Positions 24,226 through 30,759 of a stretch of 46,584 nt of DNA are shown here, piece by piece. Location of the stretch: IMG/VR virus record IMGVR_UViG_3300005542_000011, positions 1-46,584 of that record; one strand, given 5' to 3'. The position numbers and the translations under genes are program-made. The stretch comes from a virus. Within the stretch, counting starts at the first letter, position 1; each line of letters starts with the position of its first letter. The notes under the pieces are model-generated. The model did no database searches and had not been told where the DNA came from. It saw only the letters and a list, made by a program, of their open reading frames with translations.

Positions 24226-26028
24226 TCAGTCCTTTCCGGTTTTGCCGCAAGCGCCGCACTTCCACTGTCCCTCGCCGAAGCGCGAGAGGAAGGCGTTTCC
24301 GCAGTTCGGACACTTGTCGGTCTGCTGCACCGACGTCATCACCTTACCCAGACCTTTATTGGTCACGGTGCGGCCGAATTGCTCGTCCTTGTGGGCTTGC
24401 GGCTGCTTCTTCAGATCGTCGGCGGTCACGGGTTTCGCTTTCTCCGCCTCAATTCTCGCAGCATCCGCCGCCCATGCCTGTATCAAGCCGTGTACCGGGC
24501 GCTGCAGGTGGATCCCGGCCTGCGACATCATGTCGGCCATATCGTCGTGCGCGGCCGCGGGGAAGATGGTGATCTGCTGGATGAACGGTTCGCACCAGGC
24601 GGCATTACGGTCGACCGACCAGTCGCCGGCTTGCCACTCCGGGGCCACTGCGAACATGCGCGCGATCTTCCCGCCCTGGGGCTCGATTTCGACCACGCCC
24701 GGGATTTTCTTCTTCAGCCGCTTGATCACCGCCGGGCCGTTGGCCTTGTCTTCGACCAGCACCGCGGAGACGGATCGCCCGAGTGCGAGCTGCTCGCGTC
24801 GCATGCGCAGGATGGCGTTTTCCGTGCCGTCTACGTCGAGGTGGGCATTCACGACATTGAGCACGTAGCGCCGCGGGCCTTTTACGCCGACCGCGCCGAT
24901 CGCGACGTAGTCCGAAGTCTTGAGGTCCTTGAACGAACAGTCGACCGACAACAAAACCATGTCCAAGCTCGCGGGAAGCTCGGGGTCTTTCTCGCCCGTA
25001 ACGGGATCGATTCCGCCGTGGTAGCGCACTTCCGAGCGCTTAATCAGATTGCCTTCGATCGGTGCCGGGCGCTGCTGGTAGAGTCCGGCCCAGTCGAGCC
25101 GGCTGGCTTTAAGTTTCAGTACGGTCTTCGCAGGGAAGCGGTCCGCGTGAATCACCGAGTCGCGCTCGCGGAGATGCGTGCGGCCGGAAATGGGGAAGCT
25201 GTAAGTTTTCTGCTCTTCCGCCTCGAGCGGGATCGAGACTTGTTCCCAGCCGGTGTCGTGCTCGAGCTGGTAGCCGGAGGGATCGAGCTCGTGCACGCGC
25301 TGCATGATGATCACGATCGCGCCGGTTGCGGGATCGTTTAGGCGCGACTTGAGGGTCGAATCGATCCAGTCGTTAGCGGTTTTGCGGATCGCGTCCGACG
25401 TCCGGTCGTTGATCGAGATCGGGTCGTCGACGATGATCGTGTCCGCGCCTTTGCCGGTTGCGGTCCCGCCGACGGAGGTAGCAATCATTTGCCCGCGCCT
25501 GTCATTATCGAACTGACGCTTCTCGTTCTGGTCGAGCGAAAGCGAAAACTTATCTCCCCACAGTGCGCGGTACCAGGGCGAAGTGATCAGGTGCCGACGC
25601 GCAACCGAGTGCTCGGTTGAAAGCTCGGCCGAGTAAGACCCGAACATGAAGCAGTGCGCGGGATCGGTCGCCCAGGTCCAGTCCGGGAAGCAGATCGTGG
25701 CTTTGGTGGTCTTCCCGGTGCGCGGCGGGACGTTAATTATTAACCTCGTAACCTGCCGTTTGCGCACGGCGGTCAGCCACTCGCAGATGAGATCGTCCGA
25801 CCAGTCCCAGGCCATCTTGCGGCCCGGATGAAGCGCCGGCCAGGCGGCCTTCACGAACGAGGCGAGGTCGGCCTCGAGGGTGACGAGCTCCTCGGCCGAT
25901 ACCGGTTTCGGTGGCGGCGCCGCGGCCTCGCGGGCTTTCAGCAGGCGTAGCGCATAGAGCTTCTCGTCTTCGGTGAGGAAGGGAAGGACGGAAGCGAGCT
26001 TCGCAACCGGAATGGGTTGAGCGGACAT
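24226..26028 (-). CDS. terL: Terminase large subunit with C-terminal zinc ribbon
   Basis: 600 residues. Packaging ATPase: Walker A NVPPRTGKTT at about 99-108, SYSAELSTEHS, Walker B TIIVDDP at about 197-203 with the catalytic acid. Nuclease half begins near VLLSVDCSFKDLKTSDYVAIG (about 370) with RNase H-like Asp. It cuts concatemers and pumps DNA through the portal. The last 25 residues are a CxxC...CxxC ribbon, not usual for the family, with a twin in the next gene. Follows the small subunit by 10 nt. Confidence 0.95.
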   Translation of the reverse strand: MSAQPIPVAKLASVLPFLTEDEKLYALRLLKAREAAAPPPKPVSAEELVTLEADLASFVKAAWPALHPGRKMAWDWSDDLICEWLTAVRKRQVTRLIINVPPRTGKTTKATICFPDWTWATDPAHCFMFGSYSAELSTEHSVARRHLITSPWYRALWGDKFSLSLDQNEKRQFDNDRRGQMIATSVGGTATGKGADTIIVDDPISINDRTSDAIRKTANDWIDSTLKSRLNDPATGAIVIIMQRVHELDPSGYQLEHDTGWEQVSIPLEAEEQKTYSFPISGRTHLRERDSVIHADRFPAKTVLKLKASRLDWAGLYQQRPAPIEGNLIKRSEVRYHGGIDPVTGEKDPELPASLDMVLLSVDCSFKDLKTSDYVAIGAVGVKGPRRYVLNVVNAHLDVDGTENAILRMRREQLALGRSVSAVLVEDKANGPAVIKRLKKKIPGVVEIEPQGGKIARMFAVAPEWQAGDWSVDRNAAWCEPFIQQITIFPAAAHDDMADMMSQAGIHLQRPVHGLIQAWAADAARIEAEKAKPVTADDLKKQPQAHKDEQFGRTVTNKGLGKVMTSVQQTDKCPNCGNAFLSRFGEGQWKCGACGKTGKD

Positions 26029-26038
26029 TTAGAGAGAG

Positions 26039-26455
26039 TTAGGCAGTAGACTTATTTTCATTCCTGCGTTCTTCCGCGGCGGCGAGCAGCTTCATCAGCG
26101 CCTCGTCAATTCCTTCGACCGTGACCGGGATCGCGCCGCCGTCGGGTCCGGAGACTTCCTGGACAGGTTTACCTTGCACTGTGTCTCTCACCACTACGAC
26201 GGACGAGTCGGACTTGGCCGCGCGCTTGAGCAGGTTCTTCGCTATCCTGCGGACCTGCTGGGGCTCTTCCGCCATCGCCGCGAGGATTGCATCGGTGATG
26301 GGTTTTTTCGACGGCCGCCCGCCGGCGTTCCCCGACTGCCCCGGCTTCCACTGATACGGCTTGAGGTGATCGGTCTTAGGCGCGCGCTTGTCTTTGCGTT
26401 TGCCCTTTGCCTTACTTTGCTTCGCTTTCGGCTTCGGCTTTTTCTTTGCGGCCAC
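26039..26455 (-). CDS. Terminase small subunit-like protein (DUF5681 type)
   Basis: 138 residues. Lys-rich N-terminus, then the DUF5681 signature KPYQWKPGQSGNAGGRPSKK, then a helical middle (DAILAAMAEEPQQVRRIAKNLLKRA). Proteins with this signature often sit just before large terminase genes and are thought to act as, or with, the small terminase subunit in DNA recognition. Position directly upstream of terL supports this. Confidence 0.75.
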   Translation of the reverse strand: MAAKKKPKPKAKQSKAKGKRKDKRAPKTDHLKPYQWKPGQSGNAGGRPSKKPITDAILAAMAEEPQQVRRIAKNLLKRAAKSDSSVVVVRDTVQGKPVQEVSGPDGGAIPVTVEGIDEALMKLLAAAEERRNENKSTA

Positions 26456-26458
26456 GGC

Positions 26459-26653
26459 TCAGTCTCCAAAGAGACGCGCTCGCCGGCGGATTTTCTCGCG
26501 CACGAATTCGTTGTGCGCGCGCAGCAAGTAAACGCTCGACAGGATGGTCCAGAGCAGGTCGAAGCACAGGTCGCAGTAAACGCTGCCCTGGACCAGGTGC
26601 GTGGGGTATTTGCCGCTCAGTTCGGCGCGGCAGTTTTTACACGCCATCGCCAT
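26459..26653 (-). CDS. Small CxxC protein
   Basis: 64 residues (58 if the second-codon-pair Met of MACKNC is used): ACKNCRAELSG...GSVYCDLCFDLLW, a two-CxxC zinc knuckle, then a helix and a basic tail. Begins 3 nt after the upstream gene's stop. First of a run of small zinc-type proteins; role unknown. Confidence 0.7.
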   Translation of the reverse strand: MAMACKNCRAELSGKYPTHLVQGSVYCDLCFDLLWTILSSVYLLRAHNEFVREKIRRRARLFGD

Positions 26654-26656
26654 CGT

Positions 26657-26833
26657 TCACGCCGTCAAGCGGCAGCTCGAAGCATTCGCCGGGATCGTCG
26701 CGTTCGTCTTCAGCTGGCAGAGGACTGACAAGACCTCGACGGAGATGACCGCCTGGCTTCCACAACGTTCGCAGGCGCCGTGCACGTCGAGCGAGCCAAC
26801 GTGAAGACAGTCGCGGCATTCGAAGTGCTCCAT
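26657..26833 (-). CDS. Small zinc-ribbon protein
   Basis: 58 residues from ATG 26833: MEHFECRDCLHVGSLDVHGA then CERCGSQAVISVEVLS. CxxC...CxxC ribbon in the first 35 residues. A longer in-frame reading exists but its N-terminus overlaps the upstream gene antiphase and is not protein-like. Starts 13 nt after the upstream stop. Confidence 0.7.
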   Translation of the reverse strand: MEHFECRDCLHVGSLDVHGACERCGSQAVISVEVLSVLCQLKTNATIPANASSCRLTA

Positions 26834-26846
26834 TAACGCGCAGCTC

Positions 26847-27170
26847 TCATGTGAGGTCGATCCTTGGACGCCGCGTAGCTCTGGCCGCAAACACTTCGTG
26901 AATACAAAGATCGCCGGGTAGGAACTTCTCGCGGCACGCGCAGGGGCAGTCGATCTCGGCGCACTTGTGGATTCCCGCAAGGCAGGAGTCGCAAAGCACC
27001 CGCCGGTCAACGTCGCGAGCGAGCGGACGCCGGACGAAGGGTATCAACATGGTACGCAACCGTAGAAGCTCTTCTTCATGGACGTGCACGAAGAAGTCGG
27101 GGTTGACGATCACCGGCTGCTCGGACAAAGCAGCCGAGATCGCGTCTCCGTGTTCAGCTAGAGGGTTCAT
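26847..27170 (-). CDS. Cys-rich protein of unknown function
   Basis: 107 residues. N-terminal half is a soluble alpha/beta stretch (PDFFVHVHEEELLRLRTML); C-terminal half is Cys-rich (VLCDSCLAGIHKCAEIDCPCACRE), probably zinc-binding. ATG overlaps the stop of the membrane peptide upstream by ATGA, so the two are translationally coupled. Confidence 0.75.
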   Translation of the reverse strand: MNPLAEHGDAISAALSEQPVIVNPDFFVHVHEEELLRLRTMLIPFVRRPLARDVDRRVLCDSCLAGIHKCAEIDCPCACREKFLPGDLCIHEVFAARATRRPRIDLT

Positions 27171-27247
27171 CGAATGAGTGAGGCGAAGAGGTTCAGCGCA
27201 ACGAGCATGACGGCGGCTGCGCTTGCCGCGTAGAGAACTTGGGTCAT
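27167..27247 (-). CDS. 26-residue single-pass membrane peptide
   Basis: MTQVLYAASAAAVMLVALNLFASLIR: almost the whole peptide is one transmembrane helix. Both ends overlap neighbours by ATGA (27244-27247 and 27167-27170), so it is very probably translated although tiny. Could be a holin-like or regulatory membrane peptide; unproven. Confidence 0.65.
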   Translation of the reverse strand: MTQVLYAASAAAVMLVALNLFASLIR

Positions 27248-27396
27248 TTGCGGGCCCAGCATTGTTGTGCTTTCAGGTTCGCCCTGGCGATGTCCGCGCA
27301 GGCCTTCGAGCCTTCGTGCTTGGAGAACTGCACGACCGAGATCAGTTGATGGCACTTGGCGCATTCGCGCCGCTCGAATCGGTAACCGGTCCGCAT
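27244..27396 (-). CDS. 50-residue Cys-containing small protein
   Basis: MRTGYRFERRECAKCHQLIS then VVQFSKHEGSKACADIARAN and ending CWARK. A CxxC pair and later Cys/His suggest a zinc-binding fold, here a variant of the C2H2-like small phage proteins. Start overlaps the upstream stop (TGAGATG) and its stop overlaps the next start (ATGA). Coupling on both sides supports it. Confidence 0.7.
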   Translation of the reverse strand: MRTGYRFERRECAKCHQLISVVQFSKHEGSKACADIARANLKAQQCWARK

Positions 27397-27397
27397 C

Positions 27398-27676
27398 TCA
27401 GCGTAAGTCGGTCTTGGTGATGCAACGGAACGCGTGCGGCGTGGCAGACTGGCAGCTCGTGCACTTCAGCATCTTTTCCGAGGTTTCGAGAACGTCGGGC
27501 GGCACGTCCAGCCCGTACACGCGATCTTGGCCGCAGCCACAGGTCCATATTTGCTTGCGGGGCGCGGTGACGCTCGCAGCTCTGTCTTCTTCGACTTCAT
27601 CGAACAAGTGTCCGAGGCGTTCTCGTACGTCTGCGAGGGTGGTGTTCACTGAATTGCCGATACTTGCGGTGCTCAT
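27398..27676 (-). CDS. Zinc-ribbon protein
   Basis: 92 residues: helical N-terminus (TLADVRERLGHLFDEVEED), then TCGCGQDRVYGLDVPPDV and KCTSCQSATPHAFRC, a Cys-based ribbon. Begins 3 nt after the upstream stop. Function unknown. Confidence 0.7.
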   Translation of the reverse strand: MSTASIGNSVNTTLADVRERLGHLFDEVEEDRAASVTAPRKQIWTCGCGQDRVYGLDVPPDVLETSEKMLKCTSCQSATPHAFRCITKTDLR

Positions 27677-27679
27677 TTG

Positions 27680-27726
27680 TTAGAACGGTACGTCTGCGTC
27701 CGTGATCGGATTCTCGGGCGTGATCG
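27680..27726. repeat. 47-bp inverted repeat, left copy
   Basis: Identical, in inverted orientation, to 30253-30299. It covers the last 15 codons and stop of the minus-strand gene at 27680. Outer ends differ right after the TAA. Confidence 0.9.
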
Positions 27727-28036
27727 CGCTCGATTTCATCTGCGAATGAATCGCGGTCAACGGTTCACTTTCGATCAACGGTTGACTCTCGGTCTTTAGT
27801 GTTGGTGCGAACAGCTCCATCTCGGTCTTTAGTGTTGGTGCGAACAGCTCCAGCTGTACGCCCTGCAGCCGCCCGCTGCTTTTGTTGCAGCCTTTGGCTG
27901 CAGGTTTCGAACTCCTCGTGTGCCGGAAAGGGCGTTGCGGCAAATAAAATCTGGGATCGGCGCCGGCGCGTTCTAGCGCCCGCTTGATCAGGTTCCCAAC
28001 CGACTCCAGTTCACCTCGGGGCTGGCATGTTCTCAC
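27680..28036 (-). CDS. Small basic protein with clamp-motif-like repeat and SSB-type tail
   Basis: 118 residues. Basic N-terminal half (LIKRALERAGADPRFYLPQR) is followed by VQLELFAPTLKTE and a second ELFAPTLKTE from a 33-bp tandem duplication; QLELF fits the bacterial sliding-clamp binding consensus. The C-terminus, ITPENPITDADVPF, is acidic and ends Pro-Phe like SSB tails, and is identical to the end of the protein at 30123 because the last 47 nt are the same. Could be an adaptor that recruits replication proteins; inferred. Start overlaps the upstream gene by 26 nt and may be further in. Confidence 0.65.
   Translation of the reverse strand: MRTCQPRGELESVGNLIKRALERAGADPRFYLPQRPFRHTRSSKPAAKGCNKSSGRLQGVQLELFAPTLKTEMELFAPTLKTESQPLIESEPLTAIHSQMKSSAITPENPITDADVPF
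27788..27852. repeat. 33-bp tandem duplication
   Basis: Two head-to-tail copies (27788-27820, 27821-27852, second one base short of identity at its end). In frame, encoding two ELFAPTLKTE repeats of the protein at 27680. Confidence 0.9.
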
Positions 28037-28256
28037 GGCTAACCTCCAGCCGCTCGCAGCCTTTTCTGAAACTGACTTTCACCTTCTCGCATCGCAGTGG
28101 CTGGCTACGAGCGTCGCATCGCTGCATTAATAGTGGTGCGGTCAAACACTGCGCGTCAATCAGGGCATTTACGGAGAAGGCCGGATGAGAAGAGTGGGCG
28201 CAGGCAAGACTTGAAACCAGTCCAGAAAGAATAAGAATGATTCGAGCGAACCTCAC
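28011..28256 (-). CDS. Small exported or lipoprotein-like protein
   Basis: 81 residues from GTG 28256, whose GTGA overlaps the upstream stop. Starts VRFARIILILSGLVSSLACAHSS, a signal peptide with a near-lipobox SLAC, then 60 residues with several Cys and a basic, charged C-terminus. Next to a protein with a C-terminal membrane helix, it could be the outer-membrane partner of a spanin-like lysis pair. The lipobox is not canonical (Ser at -3), so this is tentative. Confidence 0.6.
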   Translation of the reverse strand: MRFARIILILSGLVSSLACAHSSHPAFSVNALIDAQCLTAPLLMQRCDARSQPLRCEKVKVSFRKGCERLEVSRENMPAPR

Positions 28257-28561
28257 TTTACTAACCAGTCGATCAGCGCTTTGGCTGCCGCTCCGAGAAT
28301 CGGGCTCACCAACAGCGACATAATCCAGATTTGCCGTTTCGCCCACTTCAGCCTTCGCCTGGTCGCGATGAGCTCTGCAATGATCAGGTCCTTGTCACGC
28401 CGGCGCTGCTTGCGCAGCTCGTGAATGTCATCAAAGGCGTGAAGAACATCGGTAGGCAGTTTGCTGATGTCCCGGTCGAGATATTTCGCGCGCCACTCGT
28501 CCGGGATGCGCTGCTCCGGCACCGGCTGTTCATCGGAGACAATCAAGAGCGGGTCGCGCAT
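28253..28561 (-). CDS. Protein with C-terminal membrane helix, possible lysis gene
   Basis: 102 residues: acidic N-terminus, a basic coiled-coil (DDIHELRKQRRRDKDLIIAE), then membrane segment QIWIMSLLVSPILGAAAKAL and a short WLVK tail. A single C-terminal membrane anchor after a coiled coil. Overlaps the upstream gene by 19 nt and is coupled to the exported protein downstream. Holin, spanin or membrane-attached accessory are all possible. Confidence 0.65.
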   Translation of the reverse strand: MRDPLLIVSDEQPVPEQRIPDEWRAKYLDRDISKLPTDVLHAFDDIHELRKQRRRDKDLIIAELIATRRRLKWAKRQIWIMSLLVSPILGAAAKALIDWLVK

Positions 28562-28878
28562 CTCTCCGCCAGATCAAACAGCAATTCGCAGACTTCCAGG
28601 CGGTGGACCATGTCTTTCGTCCGGTCCTTCCACACGTAATCGTGCGCGCTCATCAAAACTTCGAATCCGTCGCGGCGCTCGTTGTGGGTAAGCCCTTCCC
28701 AGCCGAGCATCGCGATGCAGGTGAGCGCTTCCTGCGAAAGCTTGTAACCGCCCTCCGAGAGCTTGATGGCTGTGACCACATAAATGATGTCGAAGTGCCC
28801 ATCGGAGTTCGGTCGCGACGGCAACGAAGGCTCACGCCGGCGATACCATCGCTGAATCCAGCGAGGAAGAAGGAGCAT
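28543..28878 (-). CDS. Unknown soluble protein
   Basis: 111 residues. Basic start (MLLLPRWIQRWYRRREP), then a helical body with TAIKLSEGGYKLSQEALTCIAMLGW and DYVWKDRTKDMVHRLEVCELLF. Overlaps neighbours at both ends by 19 and 47 nt. No family recognised. Confidence 0.65.
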   Translation of the reverse strand: MLLLPRWIQRWYRRREPSLPSRPNSDGHFDIIYVVTAIKLSEGGYKLSQEALTCIAMLGWEGLTHNERRDGFEVLMSAHDYVWKDRTKDMVHRLEVCELLFDLAERCATRS

Positions 28879-29410
28879 TCGGATGCGACGGATTGACGCC
28901 TCTAGGGTGCGTCGGCGGAAGGTAAGCGGTCGCCGTGAAGTCTATCTTCCTCGCTGAAACTTTGAGCACGCGGCTCACTAGCAGGTGCTTGCCATCTTCT
29001 AACTTGCGTCGCAGACGGAAGCGGCGGATGCACACTGAGCGGCAATCGCCGGCGTGCGGGATTTCGTAGTGGAACTTGTCCTCGGGACGCGTCGGGCGAG
29101 AGAACGGCAGAAGCGAGGACGTGTCCGAGATCGACTCCGACTTGCGCGCCACCAGCTTGAAGCCGAGCGCGCGGTTGGTGCGGATGTCGAAGCAGGCCTC
29201 GATTTCTTTTGCGGTCAGCATGCGCTCGACATCCCACTCTTCGATCCAGCGGATGAACGTGTACCCGTCCGCCTGAAACAGGCGGCGATTCGACGATGGT
29301 TTGGCCATATGAATGGAGTCGGTGAGTTTTGAGACGGAGGTTTCCTGAAGGTCGAGCGTCCTGTTTCGCACAGGCGTGCCTTCTGAGGAGCGCGGCTGCG
29401 TGCGCAGCAT
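28832..29410 (-). CDS. Unknown protein, first gene of the small-gene cluster
   Basis: 192 residues. AAGGG lies 6 nt before ATG 29410; MAKPSSNRRL at residue 35 is another start. The middle part (FIRWIEEWDVERMLTAKEIEACFDIRTNRALGFKLV) and C-terminal KHLLVSRVLKVSARKIDFTATAYL are protein-like. No named family. It is the first gene left of the 29.4 kb intergenic region. Confidence 0.6.
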   Translation of the reverse strand: MLRTQPRSSEGTPVRNRTLDLQETSVSKLTDSIHMAKPSSNRRLFQADGYTFIRWIEEWDVERMLTAKEIEACFDIRTNRALGFKLVARKSESISDTSSLLPFSRPTRPEDKFHYEIPHAGDCRSVCIRRFRLRRKLEDGKHLLVSRVLKVSARKIDFTATAYLPPTHPRGVNPSHPNAPSSSLDSAMVSPA

Positions 29411-29703
29411 TTACGACCCTTTAATTTTCAGTTGCGAAAACCCACAACGCGCAGGTAGGTGATTCAGGCAGGTTTCGCAGGTACAACTCAAGGTCGCGAC
29501 CCCAGAGTACCTGCGGTTGCCCTAGAAATACCACATTACGAACGTGCTATGCCATCTATTTCTGGTTTCGGAGGGGTTTCTTAGGAGTAACTACTTAGTA
29601 CAATTCGGCTATCGGCGGAAGAGGGAGATAGAGTTCGCAGCATGACTGATATGTGGCTGTTCTCAGGCGTGGAGCGTGATGGCGAGAGAGTAAACCTGCG
29701 ACT
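29411..29703. other. Intergenic region, AT-richer than surroundings
   Basis: No gene seen in about 290 nt between the 29704 and 28832 genes. It holds a nested dyad (29476-29515) and TGCGAA/TTCGCA half sites (29433, 29474) like those of the 30-kb operators. TACAAT at about 29609 may be a plus-strand -10 element, but without a good -35. It could be a promoter, origin or attachment region. Confidence 0.5.
29476..29515. repeat. Nested perfect dyad
   Basis: Outer arms CGCAGGTAC (29476-29484) and GTACCTGCG (29507-29515) enclose the 10-bp palindrome GGTCGCGACC (29492-29501), with centres one base apart. A two-level symmetric site suits binding by a dimer or tetramer. Confidence 0.8.
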
Positions 29704-29868
29704 TCACTTCTTCTTCGCTACCATTCGCACGCGCTCTGCGATCCTCTTGACCGCATTCACCGCGCGGACGATCAGCTTGGCGTCGGCAACCGTGTGGCAC
29801 TGGCAGACTGGGCGGTCGCCGTCGTACACGTTCACAAGCACATTGCGACCAGTTCGCCACTCAGGCAT
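29704..29868 (-). CDS. Small protein of unknown function
   Basis: 54 residues from ATG 29868: MPEWRTGRNVLVNVYDGDRP then VCQCHTVADAKLIVRAVNAV and a basic tail. The form (short beta hairpin then long helix) is like small phage proteins with DGD and VADAK motifs. ATG overlaps the upstream stop by 8 nt. Confidence 0.7.
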   Translation of the reverse strand: MPEWRTGRNVLVNVYDGDRPVCQCHTVADAKLIVRAVNAVKRIAERVRMVAKKK

Positions 29869-30007
29869 TGGACTTCTTCTTCTCTCGTTCCCAGCGCGCC
29901 TGGGCGGCTCGGCGGGCGGAGTCCTTGCGCTGTTGGGCGGTCTGATTCTTGACGCGGGCCTTCCCTCCACGCCTGCCTAGCGCAACAGCTGCGGGGTTTT
30001 TCGCCAT
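29861..30007 (-). CDS. Small basic helical protein (LGRxGGKAR type)
   Basis: 48 residues: AVALGRRGGKARVKNQTAQQ then KDSARRAAQARWEREKKK. The LGR(K/R)GGKAR...SARxAAxARW pattern occurs in many small phage and plasmid proteins, likely DNA- or RNA-binding, uncharacterised. It is the first gene left of the divergent control region. Confidence 0.75.
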   Translation of the reverse strand: MAKNPAAVALGRRGGKARVKNQTAQQRKDSARRAAQARWEREKKKSNA

Positions 30008-30042
30008 CGCTCACATTTTTACCACACACTTTCTCCTGCCGA

Positions 30043-30058
30043 TGCGAAGCGTTTCGTA
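30043..30058. promoter_or_regulatory. Operator-like dyad, left copy
   Basis: TGCGAA-GCGT-TTCGTA, one mismatch from the perfect dyad at 30094. It lies upstream of the leftward genes, so a protein bound here could control the minus-strand transcript. Confidence 0.6.
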
Positions 30059-30087
30059 TCACGATGAAAACAGAGCAAATCGAGTTC

Positions 30088-30116
30088 TTGACATGCGAAG
30101 CGGTTCGCAGTAATGT
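30088..30116 (+). promoter_or_regulatory. Near-consensus promoter with embedded operator
   Basis: TTGACA (30088-30093), 17-nt spacer, TAATGT (30111-30116), just before ATG 30123. The spacer contains the perfect dyad TGCGAAGCGGTTCGCA (30094-30109), so a bound dimer would block RNA polymerase. The start codon is only 7 nt beyond the -10 element, so the transcript would be leaderless or nearly so. Confidence 0.8.
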
Positions 30117-30122
30117 ACAGGC

Positions 30123-30299
30123 ATGGTAACGAAGGACAAGACGATGGAGTCAAAACCGAGCGCGAGTGATGCGAATGTTCAGATCAAGATCGGGGTCTTC
30201 GCTGAGAAGGGTAGCGGCAAAGAATGGCTCTGTCGCCAGCTGGATTTGACCACGATCACGCCCGAGAATCCGATCACGGACGCAGACGTACCGTTCTAA
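30123..30299 (+). CDS. 58-residue protein, degenerate P-loop and SSB-type tail
   Basis: First gene of the rightward operon. Residues 21-37 (IKIGVFAEKGSGKEWL) align by eye with the P-loop of the ATPase at 30889 (KGSMFGPKGTGKTTL) but lack the first Gly and the Ser/Thr. The C-terminus ITPENPITDADVPF is identical to that of the gene at 27680. It could be a truncated remnant, or a small regulator of the ATPase. Confidence 0.6.
   Translation: MVTKDKTMESKPSASDANVQIKIGVFAEKGSGKEWLCRQLDLTTITPENPITDADVPF
30253..30299. repeat. 47-bp inverted repeat, right copy
   Basis: Identical inverted copy of 27680-27726; covers the end of the 30123 gene through its TAA. Confidence 0.9.
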
Positions 30300-30384
30300 A
30301 TCGTAGCGGCCTTTAACGGGCCGACCGGATGTTCGAAGCATCCGATCAGCCCTAACCAGAAGCGACCTATACAGGAGGTCACCC
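30300..30384 (+). promoter_or_regulatory. Leader with two hairpins and strong ribosome site
   Basis: Two short stems (CGGCC/GGCCG, 30307-30323; CGGATG/CATCCG, 30326-30344) precede AGGAGGT, a perfect anti-16S match 5 nt before GTG 30385. The stems could be a processing site or attenuator; no U-run. Confidence 0.45.
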
Positions 30385-30759
30385 GTGGCTACATCTACTG
30401 TACCGAAATCTCTCCCTTTTCTGGTTTTCCCGACGCTTTCCCCCGAGTACGTCTGGAAAGTCGTCGCCACCGAAACCGGACGCACCGTCTCCCGCCACCG
30501 GCTTTTAGAAATCGCCGTACGTAAAGCCGAACAGTTGAACGTGCGCGCCATCACCGCCGAGATGCCGATCCTGCCCGAGCCGGTGTACGCGCTCCGCGAA
30601 AGCTATCAGGAGAAAGACGAGCGCGGCTCGTGTCAGCTCTGGTACGAGTTTGGCTCCGACCGCGCCGACATGCAGCCCTGCGACGGCATCGGCTCGATCA
30701 CTGATCCCGACAGCGGTTACACCTACTGCCTCGATTGCTGGAAGGTGAACCGTGGCTAG
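30385..30759 (+). CDS. Unknown protein with C-terminal Cys pair
   Basis: 124 residues from GTG. A helical N-terminal half (ETGRTVSRHRLLEIAVRKAEQL) and an acidic C-terminal half with GSCQLWYEFGSDRADMQPCDG and YCLDCWKVNRG, whose Cys may bind metal. No family recognised. Likely an early protein working with the ATPase downstream. Confidence 0.75.
   Translation: MATSTVPKSLPFLVFPTLSPEYVWKVVATETGRTVSRHRLLEIAVRKAEQLNVRAITAEMPILPEPVYALRESYQEKDERGSCQLWYEFGSDRADMQPCDGIGSITDPDSGYTYCLDCWKVNRG

Noticed and set aside
24004-25341. Plus-strand 445-residue frame across terminase
   Set aside because: It has no protein-like domains and is opposite an unmistakable terminase with Walker motifs.
29642-29980. Plus-strand 112-residue frame in the control region
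   Set aside because: Its sequence after the first 20 residues is the antisense of the two small basic proteins at 29704 and 29861.
30150-30554. Minus-strand 134-residue frame across the early plus operon
   Set aside because: Opposite the genes at 30123 and 30385, which have a promoter, ribosome sites and coupled neighbours.
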